In this document: positions 37,401 through 52,400 of the stretch, one piece after another | How the letters are laid out: each line of letters opens with the position of its first letter | Position numbering within the stretch: position 1 is the stretch's first letter | Origin: Phoronis australis | Taxonomy: Eukaryota; Phoronida; Phoronidae | Length of the DNA: 64,000 nt | Assembly: GCA_002633005.1 (NCBI GenBank) | Contig: NMRA01000044.1 | Span: 338,594-402,593, forward strand | Reading direction: 5' to 3' | The notes under the pieces: model-generated | Database searches by the model: none | The model's input: the letters and a program-made list of their open reading frames with translations, nothing else | What the model was told of the DNA's origin: nothing | Translations under genes and position numbers: made by a program

Positions 37401-40400
37401 TTTAGCGAGTTACTATAACTGTCCTCCTTGAAAAGGTCGTCCTTTTTAGATTTTTACTTATTGGTTGTTTTAAGCCATACAAAATGCTTAGTTATTGAAT
37501 TACGTAAATCAACAAACCAAGGTATTAAAATTAAATAGGAGTTTAGGAGCCAGAACGAGTTCTGTTGCAAAACTGGAACCCTTTGTGGCTTACAGGTAAC
37601 TTTTCATTGAGAATCTGGCTGTAAAAAACAGACCCATCTAGTGCCCCCCCCCCCCNGTAATAGTGGAGTACCCCCTGGACACTCACTGTGTGAAGCTCAT
37701 GCTGTGTTGCCAAGTTTAGAGTCCTTGGATGTCAACAATGAAAAATGAAAAAGCAGTTTTCTGGCAAGCAATCATTGTGTGTTTATGTTAATTCCAAGCT
37801 GACACCACTGGAGAATTAAACCTAGCCTTGCTTGACACTTGACAGGCTATTTTTCTTACACTCATAAGCTAATGCACAGTACTTAGGTGGTGTGGATTTA
37901 GTATTATAAAACTGTTATCCATCACAAACATGGAATCTACATCATCATGTCTGAAACTGAGTGGGTAATTGATGTGAAGGATTTGTGCTTGAATGGCAGG
38001 AGAAATGATTTATACCCTTTTGGAGTCATTCGGATTTTAGGAATTGATGAAACTTATCAGAAAATCAAGAAAACATGTTATTGGCTTAGTTTGAAAGAAC
38101 TAAGAGCTGATGTATGCCAAGTTTGAATAAACCTTTTCTTTAACTTTTTTCTGCGGACACTTCTGTTCTTGACACGATTTCATTAACACCAATAATTCCA
38201 CTACTTGACCAAATGACTTCTCAAGACTTCTCAAGACTTCTCAGACGTTCTCTCTGAGCTCAGAGATCTTGTTCACAACCCATTAGTTAACATACTCTAT
38301 AATCTCCATCCAAGAGGATTTTTGTCTTTGAGTTTGTTTGCCATTGTACTTGCTCTTGAGTAAAGGATGAATCACCTATTGACCAGTGAATGATACTGGG
38401 CGATACAGGGTTTTGCAAAGGGGTACTTACAGTAGATTGATTAAGCATCGCCAGTTCATGAGCCTATCACGGTGACAATCCCATTGTCAGTTCAGGATAT
38501 ATTTGCATAGTCCAAGTTTTTGTTTAATAGACTAGCTGATGCCTGTGCCATGCAGGAAATTAGTAAGACAGAAAGGCTATTTGGCCTGCATAATTAAAAA
38601 AAGAGGAGGCTGTGTGGTGTAGTGTGATAGGTGAACGCTTTCTTTACTCGAGGTCGTGGGTTCAAGTCCCACTGGGCCACACTGCTAGACCCTTGAGTCA
38701 GGTTTCTAGCTCCTCAGCTCGGTTTTAATGAAGCACAAAAATGGGTCCAGGTGATCAGTGCAATGTGCCCACATGCGCGGCCTTTGCACGTCTGATACCA
38801 GACCTCCTGCAATTATTTTTTTGCATAATTAAAATGATCGATATTGTTTCCATAGAAAGCAAATTACCGGTGAAAATGCTTTACATTATATTATCTTTAA
38901 TCATGAGATATAGATCTTCCAACTTTCTAGCTGATACCGTGCCTGTCCTGTCTGACAGTCACAGTTTATGTTCCTATTTCAGGCAATGTTAATTTGAAGT
39001 TGTGCGCACATATTGGTGCTGTGATTTGAATTCTGCCGAATAGCGTACTCAACTCAAGACCCGCTGAACTGTCCAAGATGGCTACAATTTGCGTAAACAT
39101 AATCAATTCATTCACAGTATTTTGCAACATTGTTTGTGGACAGAGCTACTGACTGGCGCACAATTGGCAGATGTTGTATTTATACATTTGTCACGTAATT
39201 TACGTTCCAGTTTATGTCATGCAAGTTGAAGATGTGAGTACGCAGTGAAAGCAACAGTGGTTTGAAATCCACCTATTTCTCACCATTTTTTCAAACCAGG
39301 CATTACTTTTGACACGCAAATTTATTAAAAACAGTCACCCTGGAGAAGACTGGAATCATGCGATGTTGTAGAGTGCAAATTTCCTGGCCCCGAAAATTTT
39401 CATGGCGAGCGGATTTGTTCGAAAGCTACAATTATGATTTATAAATTTTCTAATAGAGCGTCATTAGTCACTTTTACACGAGAGACAGTTGTCACCATGA
39501 CAGTTTTTACCGTGTCAGTTGGCACCGTGTCAGTGTCACCATGACAGTTGTCACCGTGACAGTTGTCACCATGACAGTTGTCACAGCGCGACTTGCTCTA
39601 GTCGCATTTACGTGACATTAGATCACAAAGTGGATCAGCACGAGTCACTTGCACGAAGACCGTCTGTGCATGCTCGCATGAACAATAGTCAATGTCCTAA
39701 CCACGTGGAATGCCAGCGGATCACCTGCATGCCCTGCCCCAGTTGTGCTTAGACAAGTAGCTGAAACTGGAGCAACTGATGGAGTGCAACTCGCTCTACC
39801 TATCAAACTGGTGTCAGAACTAGCCAGCACAGTGACAACTTGTCCTGTTTACATACGCACTCATTCCCTGATCAGCTGTTCCATGTTACTTGCTCCCTGT
39901 AACAGCTGTCTCTTGTGTAAATGTAACTATTAGTGAGTGATAAACAGCTAAAGGCGGCGAAAATGGAATGATTGCTAGACATTTAAGATTATTACATTTA
40001 ATAATTCTTTTGCAGGCTTGAAAGATCATGAACTGTTCTACGTGAGGAATGGGATCATCAACAGATACGCCCTCCAGTTTGCCATCCCAATACCTCCTGA
40101 CTTAACCCAGATTCGCTTTATGTGGCAGAATCTACGCTTATTTCCTAAGTTTGCTGTAAGTTCTTTTTCAACTTTCACTCTTAGAGTATTGTTACACAAA
40201 AGAATTCTTCAGGTGGGTGACTCACTGTGGTGGACAACAGAAATTTCTCAGCAAAAATACAGTAACATGCCATGAAATTTCATTTATTTTTGGTATTTTT
40301 TGTGTAGTATCTGTAACACACATTTGGTAGAATTTTGAGCATGTTTAGCAATGTAGTAAACTTCTGATAGAATTGTTTTTATTTTTGTTCAAAAAGATTT

Positions 40401-43400
40401 TTTTTATTGTACTCAACAGCTCACAAGTATTGCTGTTACAGTTCACAATTATTGCTATTTGCAAGTAAGAGTAAACAGATGAATGGTTTTAATTAGTAAA
40501 GATGAGGTCAATGGTTTCTGCTAGAATATGCTTTAAATGTCAGTGGTATTACAGGAAAACAAAATCGATTGCCAATTCTCATCAAAAGTACATTGCTACT
40601 TGTGCGGACGCAGTTGTTTTATTTTATCATTTCATAGTGCCAACAAACTCGAACATGATTAAAGTTGCATCTTACATAAATGAATACAGGAATGTAGAAA
40701 TAACAACATTTTGTAGACTTTTGCGGACCAGGAAAGAACACATTTTATGCAGGGGTGACAAATTAAAATTTCGAATTGTCGCATAAGTTACATAAACACG
40801 TTGAAGTCTGATGGCTACTTTCAGAAAATGTGTATTTTTTCTGAATTATATTTCATAATTTCGTGGATATTTTACCGAATACACTAACTTGTCCCATAAG
40901 GTCCTGCATAACTTTAGCAGTGTCCCAGAAGCCATTTTTGAATTAAAGGAACCGTCCACTGTTGAAATACCTTTCTGTTCACGACTTTGTTTTGGTCATC
41001 ACATTGGTGCTGGTGAACTCCTAATTCACTCACAGGCTCTTAAATGTAGCCCTGAGGAGATTTAAATTAAAAACATTCGGTATAAAAACCCAGTAATAGC
41101 CAGGTCTTAGATTTTGTGCACTATAACCATGGTAATTGCATTCCATGGAAACCAGCTCAGAGTTGAGGGTTTGGTATGGTATCATCATAGGTTTTTTTAA
41201 ACTTAAGCACATTTTAATCAAATTTTCTTTTTTTTTAATTAAATAGATTGAGATAATTGGGCAGTAGTCACAGACTTTGAGAACCAGTTTAATGCTTGTT
41301 ATTCAGTGGATAAAACTGGTTCTCTAAAAGCGGGGACCTCCTGCAAGAGACTCTTACCGATTGTTATTTCTTTTTGGAATTGAATTTTAGTACATCCAAT
41401 TCATCTTGTAGTTAGTAGGTAATGCGCTTTAGAACTAAAATCTTGATTATCTGGGGGTAAACGATCATAACTTTAAAATGCCTTTGAGAATGGTAATCTT
41501 GTTGCCGAATTTGCACAATTGCAATACTGTCTGTAGAGTCCAATTCATTCATCCTATCTGATCATTAGTTAAAACAATCCCTCACCACCATAACTTCCTT
41601 ATCAACCTGTTTGGGGTGTTCCTTCCTTCACCTTAGATGACCTTTGGAGAGGTGTTTAGTTGGTCGTCACAAACGACCCTGGAATGTTAAAACAATAATT
41701 GTCCGTTACTAATGAGGCAGTGGAATCCCTGGACTATTTTGAATTAATCACCATGATAACGCACTTGCTTGACTTTTGTGAGATAAGACATGACTGCAGC
41801 TGGATTTTTTAGGGTTGAATTTCTGGTATCCATTTTCCTCGTCTGGTTTACCATGAGGCACATCTGATCCGTCCCAGTCCCCATTCAGTGGGGAGAAAAA
41901 GCTTTCAGATGGCTCTGCTGTCCACTGATATTGTGCAGACATTGTCCGTTTACCAGCCAGCAGTATTTGGTGGAAAACTGATTGGACCATTTACATAGTT
42001 TATCGTTATTTTTTGTATGGGATTGAATTGTTTGTATTAAGGACTCACAGTGCTTTATTAGGTTAAAAATTAATCAAGGTAGCAGTGGTGAATCTTCTTG
42101 TTCGTAAAAGCAAACAATAAACTTCATGTGATCCATGGTGTCATCATTGATGACAGTAACTCTTGTATTAAAAATTAAAGAGAGTATTGCACTTCATAAC
42201 ATGAAGCAAAACAATGATTTTAAAAGATCATGTTAAAAGGGGCTTAACAATGACTCTTTGGGTTTTAGTATTTGTAAGCAATAGTTTTTGTTACGTTGCT
42301 TACTGCATTTTGATAGAATCACAAAATCTTCACTAGAAATACTTCAGTAAGCTGACAAAACAACAAATTTTAAATTGTCATTTAGTGTCAAAATACAAAG
42401 CTTTTTTGCCACTGTCTTAGATACAATCTGAGACATGAGTGCAGTGGCTTCCACACTCAGCATGACAAGGTCCCCACAGCTATGCCTGCTGAGTTCTCCC
42501 CATGCACGCTGTGTTCCCTCTAGTTCAATTCAGGAAATTCACCATTTCCCATGCCCCCCCCCGTCAAGGGATGCCACTGCACTCACAATCCCAAGTGCTA
42601 ATCCTGATGTGACAGTTGGGTTTTAAAACAATGACAAATTAAGATGTTTGTGTAAACTGTACCACTGTTTCTTATCTCACTGAGATAGAGACTGGGTCAT
42701 GCGTAATTAGGGTGCCAGGTTTGGTCAGGACAAGAGGGGAATGTTTGGGTGCCCTGACTAGGACACAGCTACACAGGGATTAATGGACTGATAGACGTCA
42801 TTGATATCCTATAATCTGTGAAATGATGAAATGTTCAAACATGACTGGCCCAGATGTGTTATTGATGATGTATTGGGCAACAATCAACCGTGGCTGATTT
42901 GTGTATTGATTTTTTGACAACCATCCAGAACTTAATCACGGACTCCTAAGAATATAATATTGATTGGAAGTAACAGTAGTAGACTCCTTACATAACTTTA
43001 CTGAATACTTTACAAAATTAAATCAATTGTTCGTTTCATCTATTTGGTCATGCCAGTGACATGCATGGGACACGCATATTTTAGAGTGTTAAAAAAGTTG
43101 TCGTTATTACTTCTGGTGCTGAAACAAATTGGTTTTGCTGTTTCTAAACAACTGCAACTGCCACCTGCAGACTTTAAATATTTGGAAGTGACCAGCTGTT
43201 CTAGTTTTGGTCAAGTTTGGGTTGGTAGAGCGTATCTGATAAAACAGTTTGCTGATGATTTTTCATTTAGCAAACTTTCGATGGGATTATCAAAATGGAA
43301 TATTCAGTTGTCAAATGTCACTGAACATTATTGTCTTCTCAAAGACTTAAATTTCTTCTTTTGTGTCGTTGAAAATCTTTCATTACCCATTGCATAATTA

Positions 43401-46400
43401 AAATCTCTTTAATTATTCTTACCTACCTTACTTACTAATTAGTGTCATTCTACAGTATATCATATTTCCATTATGTTTCAGATGTATTACAAGATGGCTT
43501 TCAATGTATCCAACACAAGGGCACTTAACAAGCCAACAGCCAACATTTCCACAGATGGCGTTGTTCCCACTCAGCTGGAAAGTAAGTCAAGTCAGGGGAG
43601 CACTTACGAAAGCTTGCAGTTCGCGAGCTTGCCAAGTTTTTGTAAGCTTCTGTCAGTTATTACTTTGTATCATCATCGGAGCACGTGACCTCATTAGTCT
43701 TTATCAATTATCAGGAAGATCATTTGACTGTATTGTTGAATTTTTGAGTATTTGAAGCAACGAAGAAAGTCTTTGAAAAATAACAAAAATGTCAATTGTA
43801 GAAATTAGAGTTGCCCTAAATTGAGGAACTCTTATTTAATTACTACAAAAACAACAATATAATCCTTATTCAATCCAGTGACTGTCAAAAGCTCAAGTGA
43901 TGGTGCTGTTGTAAAGTGTTGCAAACAACCAGGCCGCATTAGGATTGCAATGACTTCTAGTTACATTACATGGAAAGAAACATTTTTCTAGACAACCTCG
44001 GTGGGGAGATAAGTGTATGATATCGTGCAGTAGGATTCTGAAAGTGAAATGCTTTCTCAGGGAATATGTCTTGAATTGAGACTATTCCCTTTGAGTTCAT
44101 ATGTGTGTATATAAAACCGTGTCATTAAATTCAGATACTCGCTTTTGATTTAATTTTGTTCATGCATTATTATTGTTATTTGTCCGGTATCTTTTACGCG
44201 GGATTGCAAAAGTAATCTGTGACAATTTCCCAAGGAGCTGCCTGGCATGAAATGGTGACATCTGCTGCTAATTAGGTTTTTAATGTTCTTCATTTATTGT
44301 TGTGGCATTACATGTACAGTTTATTTTGATAGATGTCTGGATTCACTAGAACATATGTCCTGCTTCAGCAGATTATGTAAAGATACAAATCATTTTCAGA
44401 GTTTGCCTCACTGTTTGTTAGATTTACACATGTATGTGTTAAAGTCCCACGCAGTGTTAATTAGGTCAAGCTAACATTGTTTATTAGGTCAAACCAACAC
44501 AGCAAACTTCAGACTGGACCAAATCCAATGAATGACAAGGAATCTTCCTGATAAATCATTAAGTGACCTTCAGTTGGTCTATGGTGTTGTGTGTAATAAT
44601 GAATGCTAACTCTATTAAAGAACCGAAACAAAGGGTGTCACTCCATAACAATGATTTTCAAATATGACATACCTGGTATTCCTGTCTTTTTACTTCAATC
44701 ACGGAAAGCACTTCAGGTGATGATGCAAGTCTGTGGATGTTGACATTGTACCCCTGTTGCATCTGCATTGTGCTTCTCTCTGTATTAGTCACTTACTGTA
44801 CACTCCTGCATTTTAAGAACCAGTTTTCTCCATTGAATAATCATGGGCATCATTCTCAAAATGCAGGACCCCTGTAAGTTACCATTGCCCTTATTTCTGT
44901 TCCAAATGTTATAAATAGTGATTACAGCGTTTTTTTCGCTTTACCAGCATTCGAAATTACCCTTCACTGTACTGGTCTTATGGACGCTCATGTTGAGGTT
45001 GGCATACAGATGAACATCAGCATCTACTCGGCGTCTAATTTGACTATGCTGGATATTAAGAGGAAGAAAATCTGCCGCAAAGGTAATTAAACGATATAAA
45101 ATGGTGGCATGTGATGGATGGTGGACATACAACCCGGTACACTATCAAAATGACGAAGTGTAATTTCGAACTTGGAAAAAATAACTTCCTTAATAGTTCT
45201 GATCTGGTGATTTTGAAACCATAAAAGCTTGATCATTTGTGAAAGGTATTGTGATGAAATGACATAAATGCTGTCTGAATGTGAAATTGGTTGCTCTCAT
45301 TCAAACGTGGATATTTATCACTTTTTGAGCTAAAATGTTTAGAGTTTTTAAGCTCGATAATTTTATTAAAATCTGTTGCTCGACTGATGTTTTCAAGAAC
45401 AAATCTTATGTAATTTCATAAAAACCTGCTCGTTTTTCAGCTGTCAAAGTGAAGAATCCAAACCAAGGCGTGTCTGTGAACCGGCCTAATAATGGTCAAA
45501 GGTGGCCTTCTAGTACCAACACGAGCTCACATAATGCCTTGTGGGGTGAGCTGAATTATTGACAAGCATGAGATGTAACTTTTCATGGCCCATAATAAAG
45601 AAAGCAAACTGCTGAGTTAATTTGACTCATTTCGGATTTTTCAGTACAAAACAGTTGCAAATAGTTTAGTAGCAAAGCTTTGAATGCCAGGCTTGTCTAA
45701 TTGTTCATGGTGGTGACTGCAAGTGAACCAAATTATTTTTACTGTCATTTGCCCAAAGTGAAAGATCCCTGATTGTATAGCACTGTGTCCTGGGCTTTGA
45801 GCTCCCACTTATGATGCCTGGGTTCAGATTATGAGTATATGGTTTCAATTGGTTCTTTTCCCCGGCCATTGCTTAGCGTTAATTGATTCACATAAAGGTA
45901 CTGAACGTATTGAGGACCTTTAGAGCAAGCAGTGATGATGAGATTTTCATTGTTCAAAATATATTTATGTCCATGTAGGATCTTGTCGAAGGTCTGGGTA
46001 TTTACTGGTAGTCAGATGTCTATAAACCTTTTACTTTTAACTCTGAAATGTATGGTTTCTGGAAGTAGAAAGTCTGTAGAATTTCATTCGAGTTTTTGCC
46101 AATATCCTATTAATTGGGTCATGTGATCATATCTTTTTTTACAAAATTTACCAAGAAAGACAAGTTGGTAACAAAACAACGGTATCAATTATACGACCAA
46201 ATTTTGTTTCATGTAAATGTTCAAGATGAAATCTCAAAATTACCACCTTCTCATCATTTTGTGTAACTTGTGAGTTTTTTTCATGAAATGATAAAAGTAA
46301 TATTTTCATATCCTCGAACTGGAAATGTTTTAGAAAGAATTCTAAACAGCGTTTTAGGGAATAGTGCACAAAGCGTAGATCTTAAATTTTCATATGAATC

Positions 46401-49400
46401 TGATTGACCAGATCTTAGATACGGTGTTTTGAAGTTAGCCAAGTTTGGAAAATTTTTCTTGATTTCTACATACGATTATCCTTAAAATACCATTTTAGAT
46501 CTGTCTTTGATGCAGCGATATTACTTAATCTTTATCAGATCAGAGAACAAATAAGGTAAACGATCCTGAGAATGACGATGGTGGTTCATCGACGGACATA
46601 TTTTACATCGGGGTTGGCTGCGCCTGTGGCGTTATTCTTGTCATTGCGTTCAGCGTTGGCTTCTACTACGTCCAATCACAGAAGAAACGCCGACAACAGG
46701 ACAGAGAGGCGTAAGTGTCTTCTAATCATACATAGAGTGGAAAGTTTAACCGNTTTTTTACAAAAAAATGCATAGATCAAGGTTTTTACATCTAAGTTTA
46801 TAAAACAGCCTTCTATGGTGAGCATTTTTACTAAAAAACTGTGTAGACCAAGACTTTTACAGTGCTGTCAATCAAGTGTCAAAATAGCAACAATGCATAT
46901 ACTTTGTATATACATTGTATATTTCTTCCTGCTTTGAAAAAAGAGCCCCCCACTGTGAGCCTTCAGAGGCTTCCTAGTATTCATTACAATGTGTGAGTCC
47001 AAACTTGAAAGGTTCCTATTGACAGTGGGCGTCCAAATGATACCTTGGGCATCCTTGTCAGGGCATCCAGATTAGTCCAGGACCTATGCTGCGTAAAGGC
47101 TTGCTTTGAGCTCCCACTTATGATGCCTGGGTTCAGATTATGAGTATATGGTTTCAATTGGTTCTTTTCCCCGGCCATTGCTTAGGGTTAATTGATACAC
47201 ATAAAGGTACTGAATGTATCGAGGACCTTTAGACCGAGCAGTGATGGTGAGATTTTCATTGTTCATAATATATTCATTGCTATGTAGGACTTTGTCGAAG
47301 GTCTGGGTATTTACCGGTAGTCAGATGTCTATAAACCTCTTACTTTTAACTCTGTAAAAGTATGGTTTCTGGAAGTAGAAAGTCTGTAGAATTTCATTCG
47401 AGGTTTTGCCAATCTCCTATTAATTGGGTCACGTGATCAGATCTTTTTTACAAAATTTACCAAAAAGGACAGGTTGGTAACAAAACAACGGCATCAATTA
47501 CACGACCAAATTTTGTTTCTTGTAAATGTTCAAGATGAAATCTCAAAATTACCACCTTCTCTTCATTTTGTGTAACATGTGAGTTTTTTCATGACATGAT
47601 AAAAGTAATATTTTCATGTCCTCGAACTGGAAATGTTTTAGAAAGAATTCTAAACAGCGTTTTAGGGAACAGTGCACAAAGCGTAGATCTTAAATTTTCA
47701 TATGAATCTGATCGACCAGATCTTAGATACGATGTTTTGAAGTTAGCCAAGTTTGGATAATTTTTCTTGAGTTCTACATACGATTATCCTTAAAATACCA
47801 TTTTAGATCTGTCTTTGATGCTGCCATATTACTTAATCTTTATCAGATCAGAGAACAAATAACATAAACGATCCTGAGAATGACGATAGTGGTTCATCGA
47901 CGGACATATTTTACATCGGGGTTGGCTGCGCCTGTGGCGTTATTCTTGTCATTGCGTTCAGCGTTGGCTTCTACTACGTCCAATCACAGAAGAAACGCCG
48001 ACAACAGGACAGAGAGGCGTAAGTGTCTTCTAATCATACATAGAGTGGAAAGTTTAACCGTTTCAATAATGAATGGCACCAGAGTAGAAGAATAATGAAA
48101 GTTTGCCAAAATTAGTCCTGCTTTTATGCATATAGAGATTGCCGTAGGCACTAGACCCAGCATGTCTATGAGCCTAATTGACTAGTTGAATTTTGTCACC
48201 AAGATACTCAGATGCTATGGCCCTGATGATTTTGACCTTATTTAATGAGTGCTCTACATCAGTATTTCTATTAATTTCTGTTACTGTTATTCGTCTATTT
48301 GACTATTTGCAGGTTTTTGAACAGTGCTGCCACATCGACCACACAGGGGACTGTCTTCTTGCGTGTGGACAAACCAAACAACGCTAGTTCTTCAGGTACA
48401 GAGTCTTCTTGGGTAGAAAGTCATAATACATTTTGTAGAATTCAGGATTGGAGATTTTCTTTTCCTGATTAAATGATTGTTTGAAAGCAATTATAACTTT
48501 TGATAGAACACATTTTGTGGAATTCAGAACTCGATTAATTCTTTTACTCATTAAAGGATTGTTTGAAAGTTAAGCGTCTTTTAATTATTATTTCCGAACT
48601 GGAAAATGTGTTAAGTTGAATTGAAGCAACTTAATGAGCACATTGTGGTTTTAAGAGTCTGTTATTGCCTCATGTCCAAACCGATGAATTCTTTCAAGTT
48701 AATTATATTTTGACATTTTGGACATGATTGTATCTATATTTCCATTCTTAGATTTGTTCCATGTTTATGTGGCTATTACCCAAGAAATTGTAAACGCCCT
48801 AGTTACCGTCGTCAGGGATCTTCCTTTTTACAGCCTTATCAACAACAAGCCACAGACGTAGTTATCACTCGCAGGAACGTGACCCTGATGAGGTCATGAC
48901 AGCGTTGAAACAGATTCACGTGGAGCGGAATAAGATCTCATTGGGGGAAGTTTTGTATGAAGGTAGGTAATGTAACCTATAATTAAAAGAGAAATTAAAT
49001 CTCTTCACATGAACTACAGTATTTAATAAAAATCCTTAAGTTGGTTTGAAAGAGGCGTCAATGAGGCCATCTCCTCTAAAGCACTGAATCCGCCTCTTGA
49101 CAGAAATGGAGGTGGCAGGTCTGCTTTCTCTACTGCTTGGAACACTATTGTCGATCAAATCTCGGGAGAGCACAGCGGTAAGCTCCAACTGTCCCACCAT
49201 TCCAGTCATACCACCATTCCTCAAGGAGGGAGTGGGGTTCTCCTGATGGCTTCAGGATTTTTAGCAAGTATTGTAGTCCAGTTGAACAGTTTCAATTTCT
49301 CTTTGATTATGAACCTTCCTGGATGGATGAAGACTTACATTTCAAGAATGTAAGGTTTGTTTAAGTATTTTACATAATCTCTCTGGTACACAATAGCTTC

Positions 49401-52400
49401 AAAATGCCATCTTGCTTGTGGGAAGGCCTGGTGTCAAATGTGTTTACTCAAAATCCAATTCAAAATTATTCTGGCGTTTTCTACTCTATTTTTATTTCAG
49501 CTTAAGATAAGTGGCTATTAGTTTGTGCTTGACTACAAAATGGTTCATGTGGATAACTTTTTAATCCTAGTTTTCACTTGATGACGCTGGCATAACGGCT
49601 AAACGCTCAAGTCTGAACTCGAAATTTAGAGTTTTTGACAGAATCTTGAGGTTTCACTCGAGTTTGTAGCAGAAATATAGGGGTCATCAAGTGCAAACTT
49701 GGATACAAGCTCGAGCATAAATCATAATAGATTCTAGCACAGAATAATTGACACATGTCTTGAGTTCACAAAAATGTGGAATAAAAAATGACAAAAGTAA
49801 TTTCGGATTCAATTTCGAGTTAATAGATTGGTAGACCCTGGGTCCTGAAAATAGTCATGTAGGAACTGCTATGATCAAAGCTATTGAGGCGACATTGACA
49901 CGGAATTGAGAATCCTTCGCAGCCTTAAGCAGGTCAAGCTGAAGCTACAAACGTTGAACTTGAATAAATCAAGTGGTGGCGATGGATCTTGCAGCTGAAG
50001 CAATCGGCATACTTCATTCACTACATGTTGTTGTCAAGTGTAATGGCAGACTCAATATTAGTTGGGTGGGGCTAATAAATGAAGGTCCCTCTTTTTGACA
50101 TCTGAGAGTGGAAAGCATTTCGTCGGCATGGGGGTGTTTGTGTGATTAGGGAGCCCTGTGATTTACCTGAATGCAGGCATTTCTATTGGAAGATATCTTG
50201 CCTCACGTGCAACTCCTGGTGTATTTCGAGTTTCATTAGGTGTAATAACTCATATGAAAGAATCAAAACAAAAGGTTATATCCCGAAACATTAACTACAA
50301 CAATGTTTTTCACAGATGGCACTTCATTTGACTTCAACTACAGGCTCAACCTGGTAAAGTTATTGTTACTGCTCTGCACTACTTCATCAAAGTTTTTGAC
50401 TTGAAAACTTACAATCCTTGTTATTATTGGTTAAAAAAACATTTCCAATAAGAAATGACCTCAGTGTTACTTCTGTACTTGAGTTTGAAGGGGCACAAGA
50501 CACAGTTTTTGTAAGTCTAATTTCAAAAAGAAAAAAATTATAATGTTCTTTGGCCTTTCTGAGCTCGAAAGATGTGATAAATTTTTTGCTAAATTCTTTC
50601 AAGTTTTGCCGAAGGTGACCAGGGTCTGTTGTCCCTCATCAACAGTGTTCAGATTCTGTTACGCTGGTCGTCATGTTAAGAGAAACTGTGTCAGAATTCG
50701 AATAATTTTTGTTGTCCTACCTTTATTTGTGACAGGCACCTTTGGACGGATATATCAGGGTATTTTATTGGGAGAAGATGAGAATGAAGTGAGCTCGGAG
50801 CAGACGGTGTTTATTAAAACAGTGACAGGTATGTATAATCTCGTCTAGAAAATTCTTGCAAAACATTGGTTGCATTTTAACACGAGCACAAGTACCCTCA
50901 AGCAACAAGTGGTCAATTTTGGAACATTTAAAGATTTTTGTTCCGTTTCCAAAAAACTGCACCATGGCGCATTGCCTCAGGCAGTATTGGCTCTTCGTCA
51001 AAGTGTTACAAGCATTAGTCCATTAATTTATCTCCAAAGGACTACTTAGGGATATTAAGTTCTGTACACAGTTCATGAGAATCTTGTTGTAAATAATGTC
51101 TGCTTTCCAGACCAAGCACGCTTGGACCAGGTGAGACGCATGTTACTTGAAGGCAGCCTGTTGATGGGCCTGTGTCATGGTAACGTCAACCCCGTCATTG
51201 CCTCGTGTCTGGAAGTGGAATCTCAGCCGTACCTCATCTTTCCGTATAGCAACGAGGGCCTCCTAAAAAAGTTCCTTCTGAAGTGTAAAATGTCCGACCT
51301 CGGAGCACATCAGGTAATATGTGTGCGGCGATGCGGTTAACTCATTCCAGGGTCACTATTCAGACTCCTTAGGGGGTAATAAAATGATTATCTTCTTAGC
51401 CAGGACCATAAACCCTTTGTTAAGCTGTGTTTAGTTACACAATCCAACTTGGACAGTCTTAATAATGAGAGAATGCAAAGAACTGCTTTCACTGACCATG
51501 CATGTTAATTTCAAAAGGCCTAGTGTGTGAATGACACCCAAGATTTACATCTGTCTGCCAAATTCTATGCCACTAGGCGGACTAGTTACCCCCTGCAAGT
51601 CCAAAATTCATCTTCACTTTAGAGCACAGTCTAAAAAGTGGACATGTCTATAGTATGATCTACCTCACTTAACTTGTTGCCTATGGAAGTGTGAGAAAAG
51701 TGACGACTTATCTGAGGGGTGACTTGTGCCCAAGTATAGGCAGTCACAGTGTAACTCATAGGACCCTGTCACACCAAACTTGCTCTCAGAATGGTTGAGC
51801 CTGTCAGATCTTGATGAAAGAGGCTGGGTACAAGCAGAAATGGTCTTCTTTGACTAAAAATGGGCCTCGAAGTAACATGATCCACTGGGTTCTTTCTCAG
51901 ATTGTAAAAGGAATATCCAAAATTAATTTGGTGCCCACTCAGTTTTTAGCATGTTTTGTCAAAATTCTTGAAAACGTAGTGACAACATGCTCGTTATGAC
52001 TGTGCCCATAGAGAACAAGTTAGTGGTGTCATAGGGTACTCGGCCATATTGGCAGTTGGCCATGTTGGCCAATTGAGCTTGATGTGTACTTGGCTTAAAA
52101 GTCATCTCCCTCTTAATACTACCAGGGTCTCAACACACAGCAGTTGGTGTACATGGCGCTACAGGCTATTAAGGGTATACAACACCTACACAGGAAGAGG
52201 ATCATCCACAGAGATGTGGCAGCCAGGAACTTTGTGTAAGTATCACTTTTTACGAATTACACATTTCGTCATCAAAAGAACGATAAAAGTAGATTCTTGT
52301 AAGGCCTCACTGGACAGTTGCTATCACAGTAAGGAACATTTAGAGACCAGTTTGTTAGAATTAATGAACTTTGTGATTTTTTTTAGGCTGCAAGTAAAAC

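Noticed and set aside
38612-38682. Functional tRNA gene
   Set aside because: D and anticodon arms do not fold properly, so it is reported only as tRNA-like.
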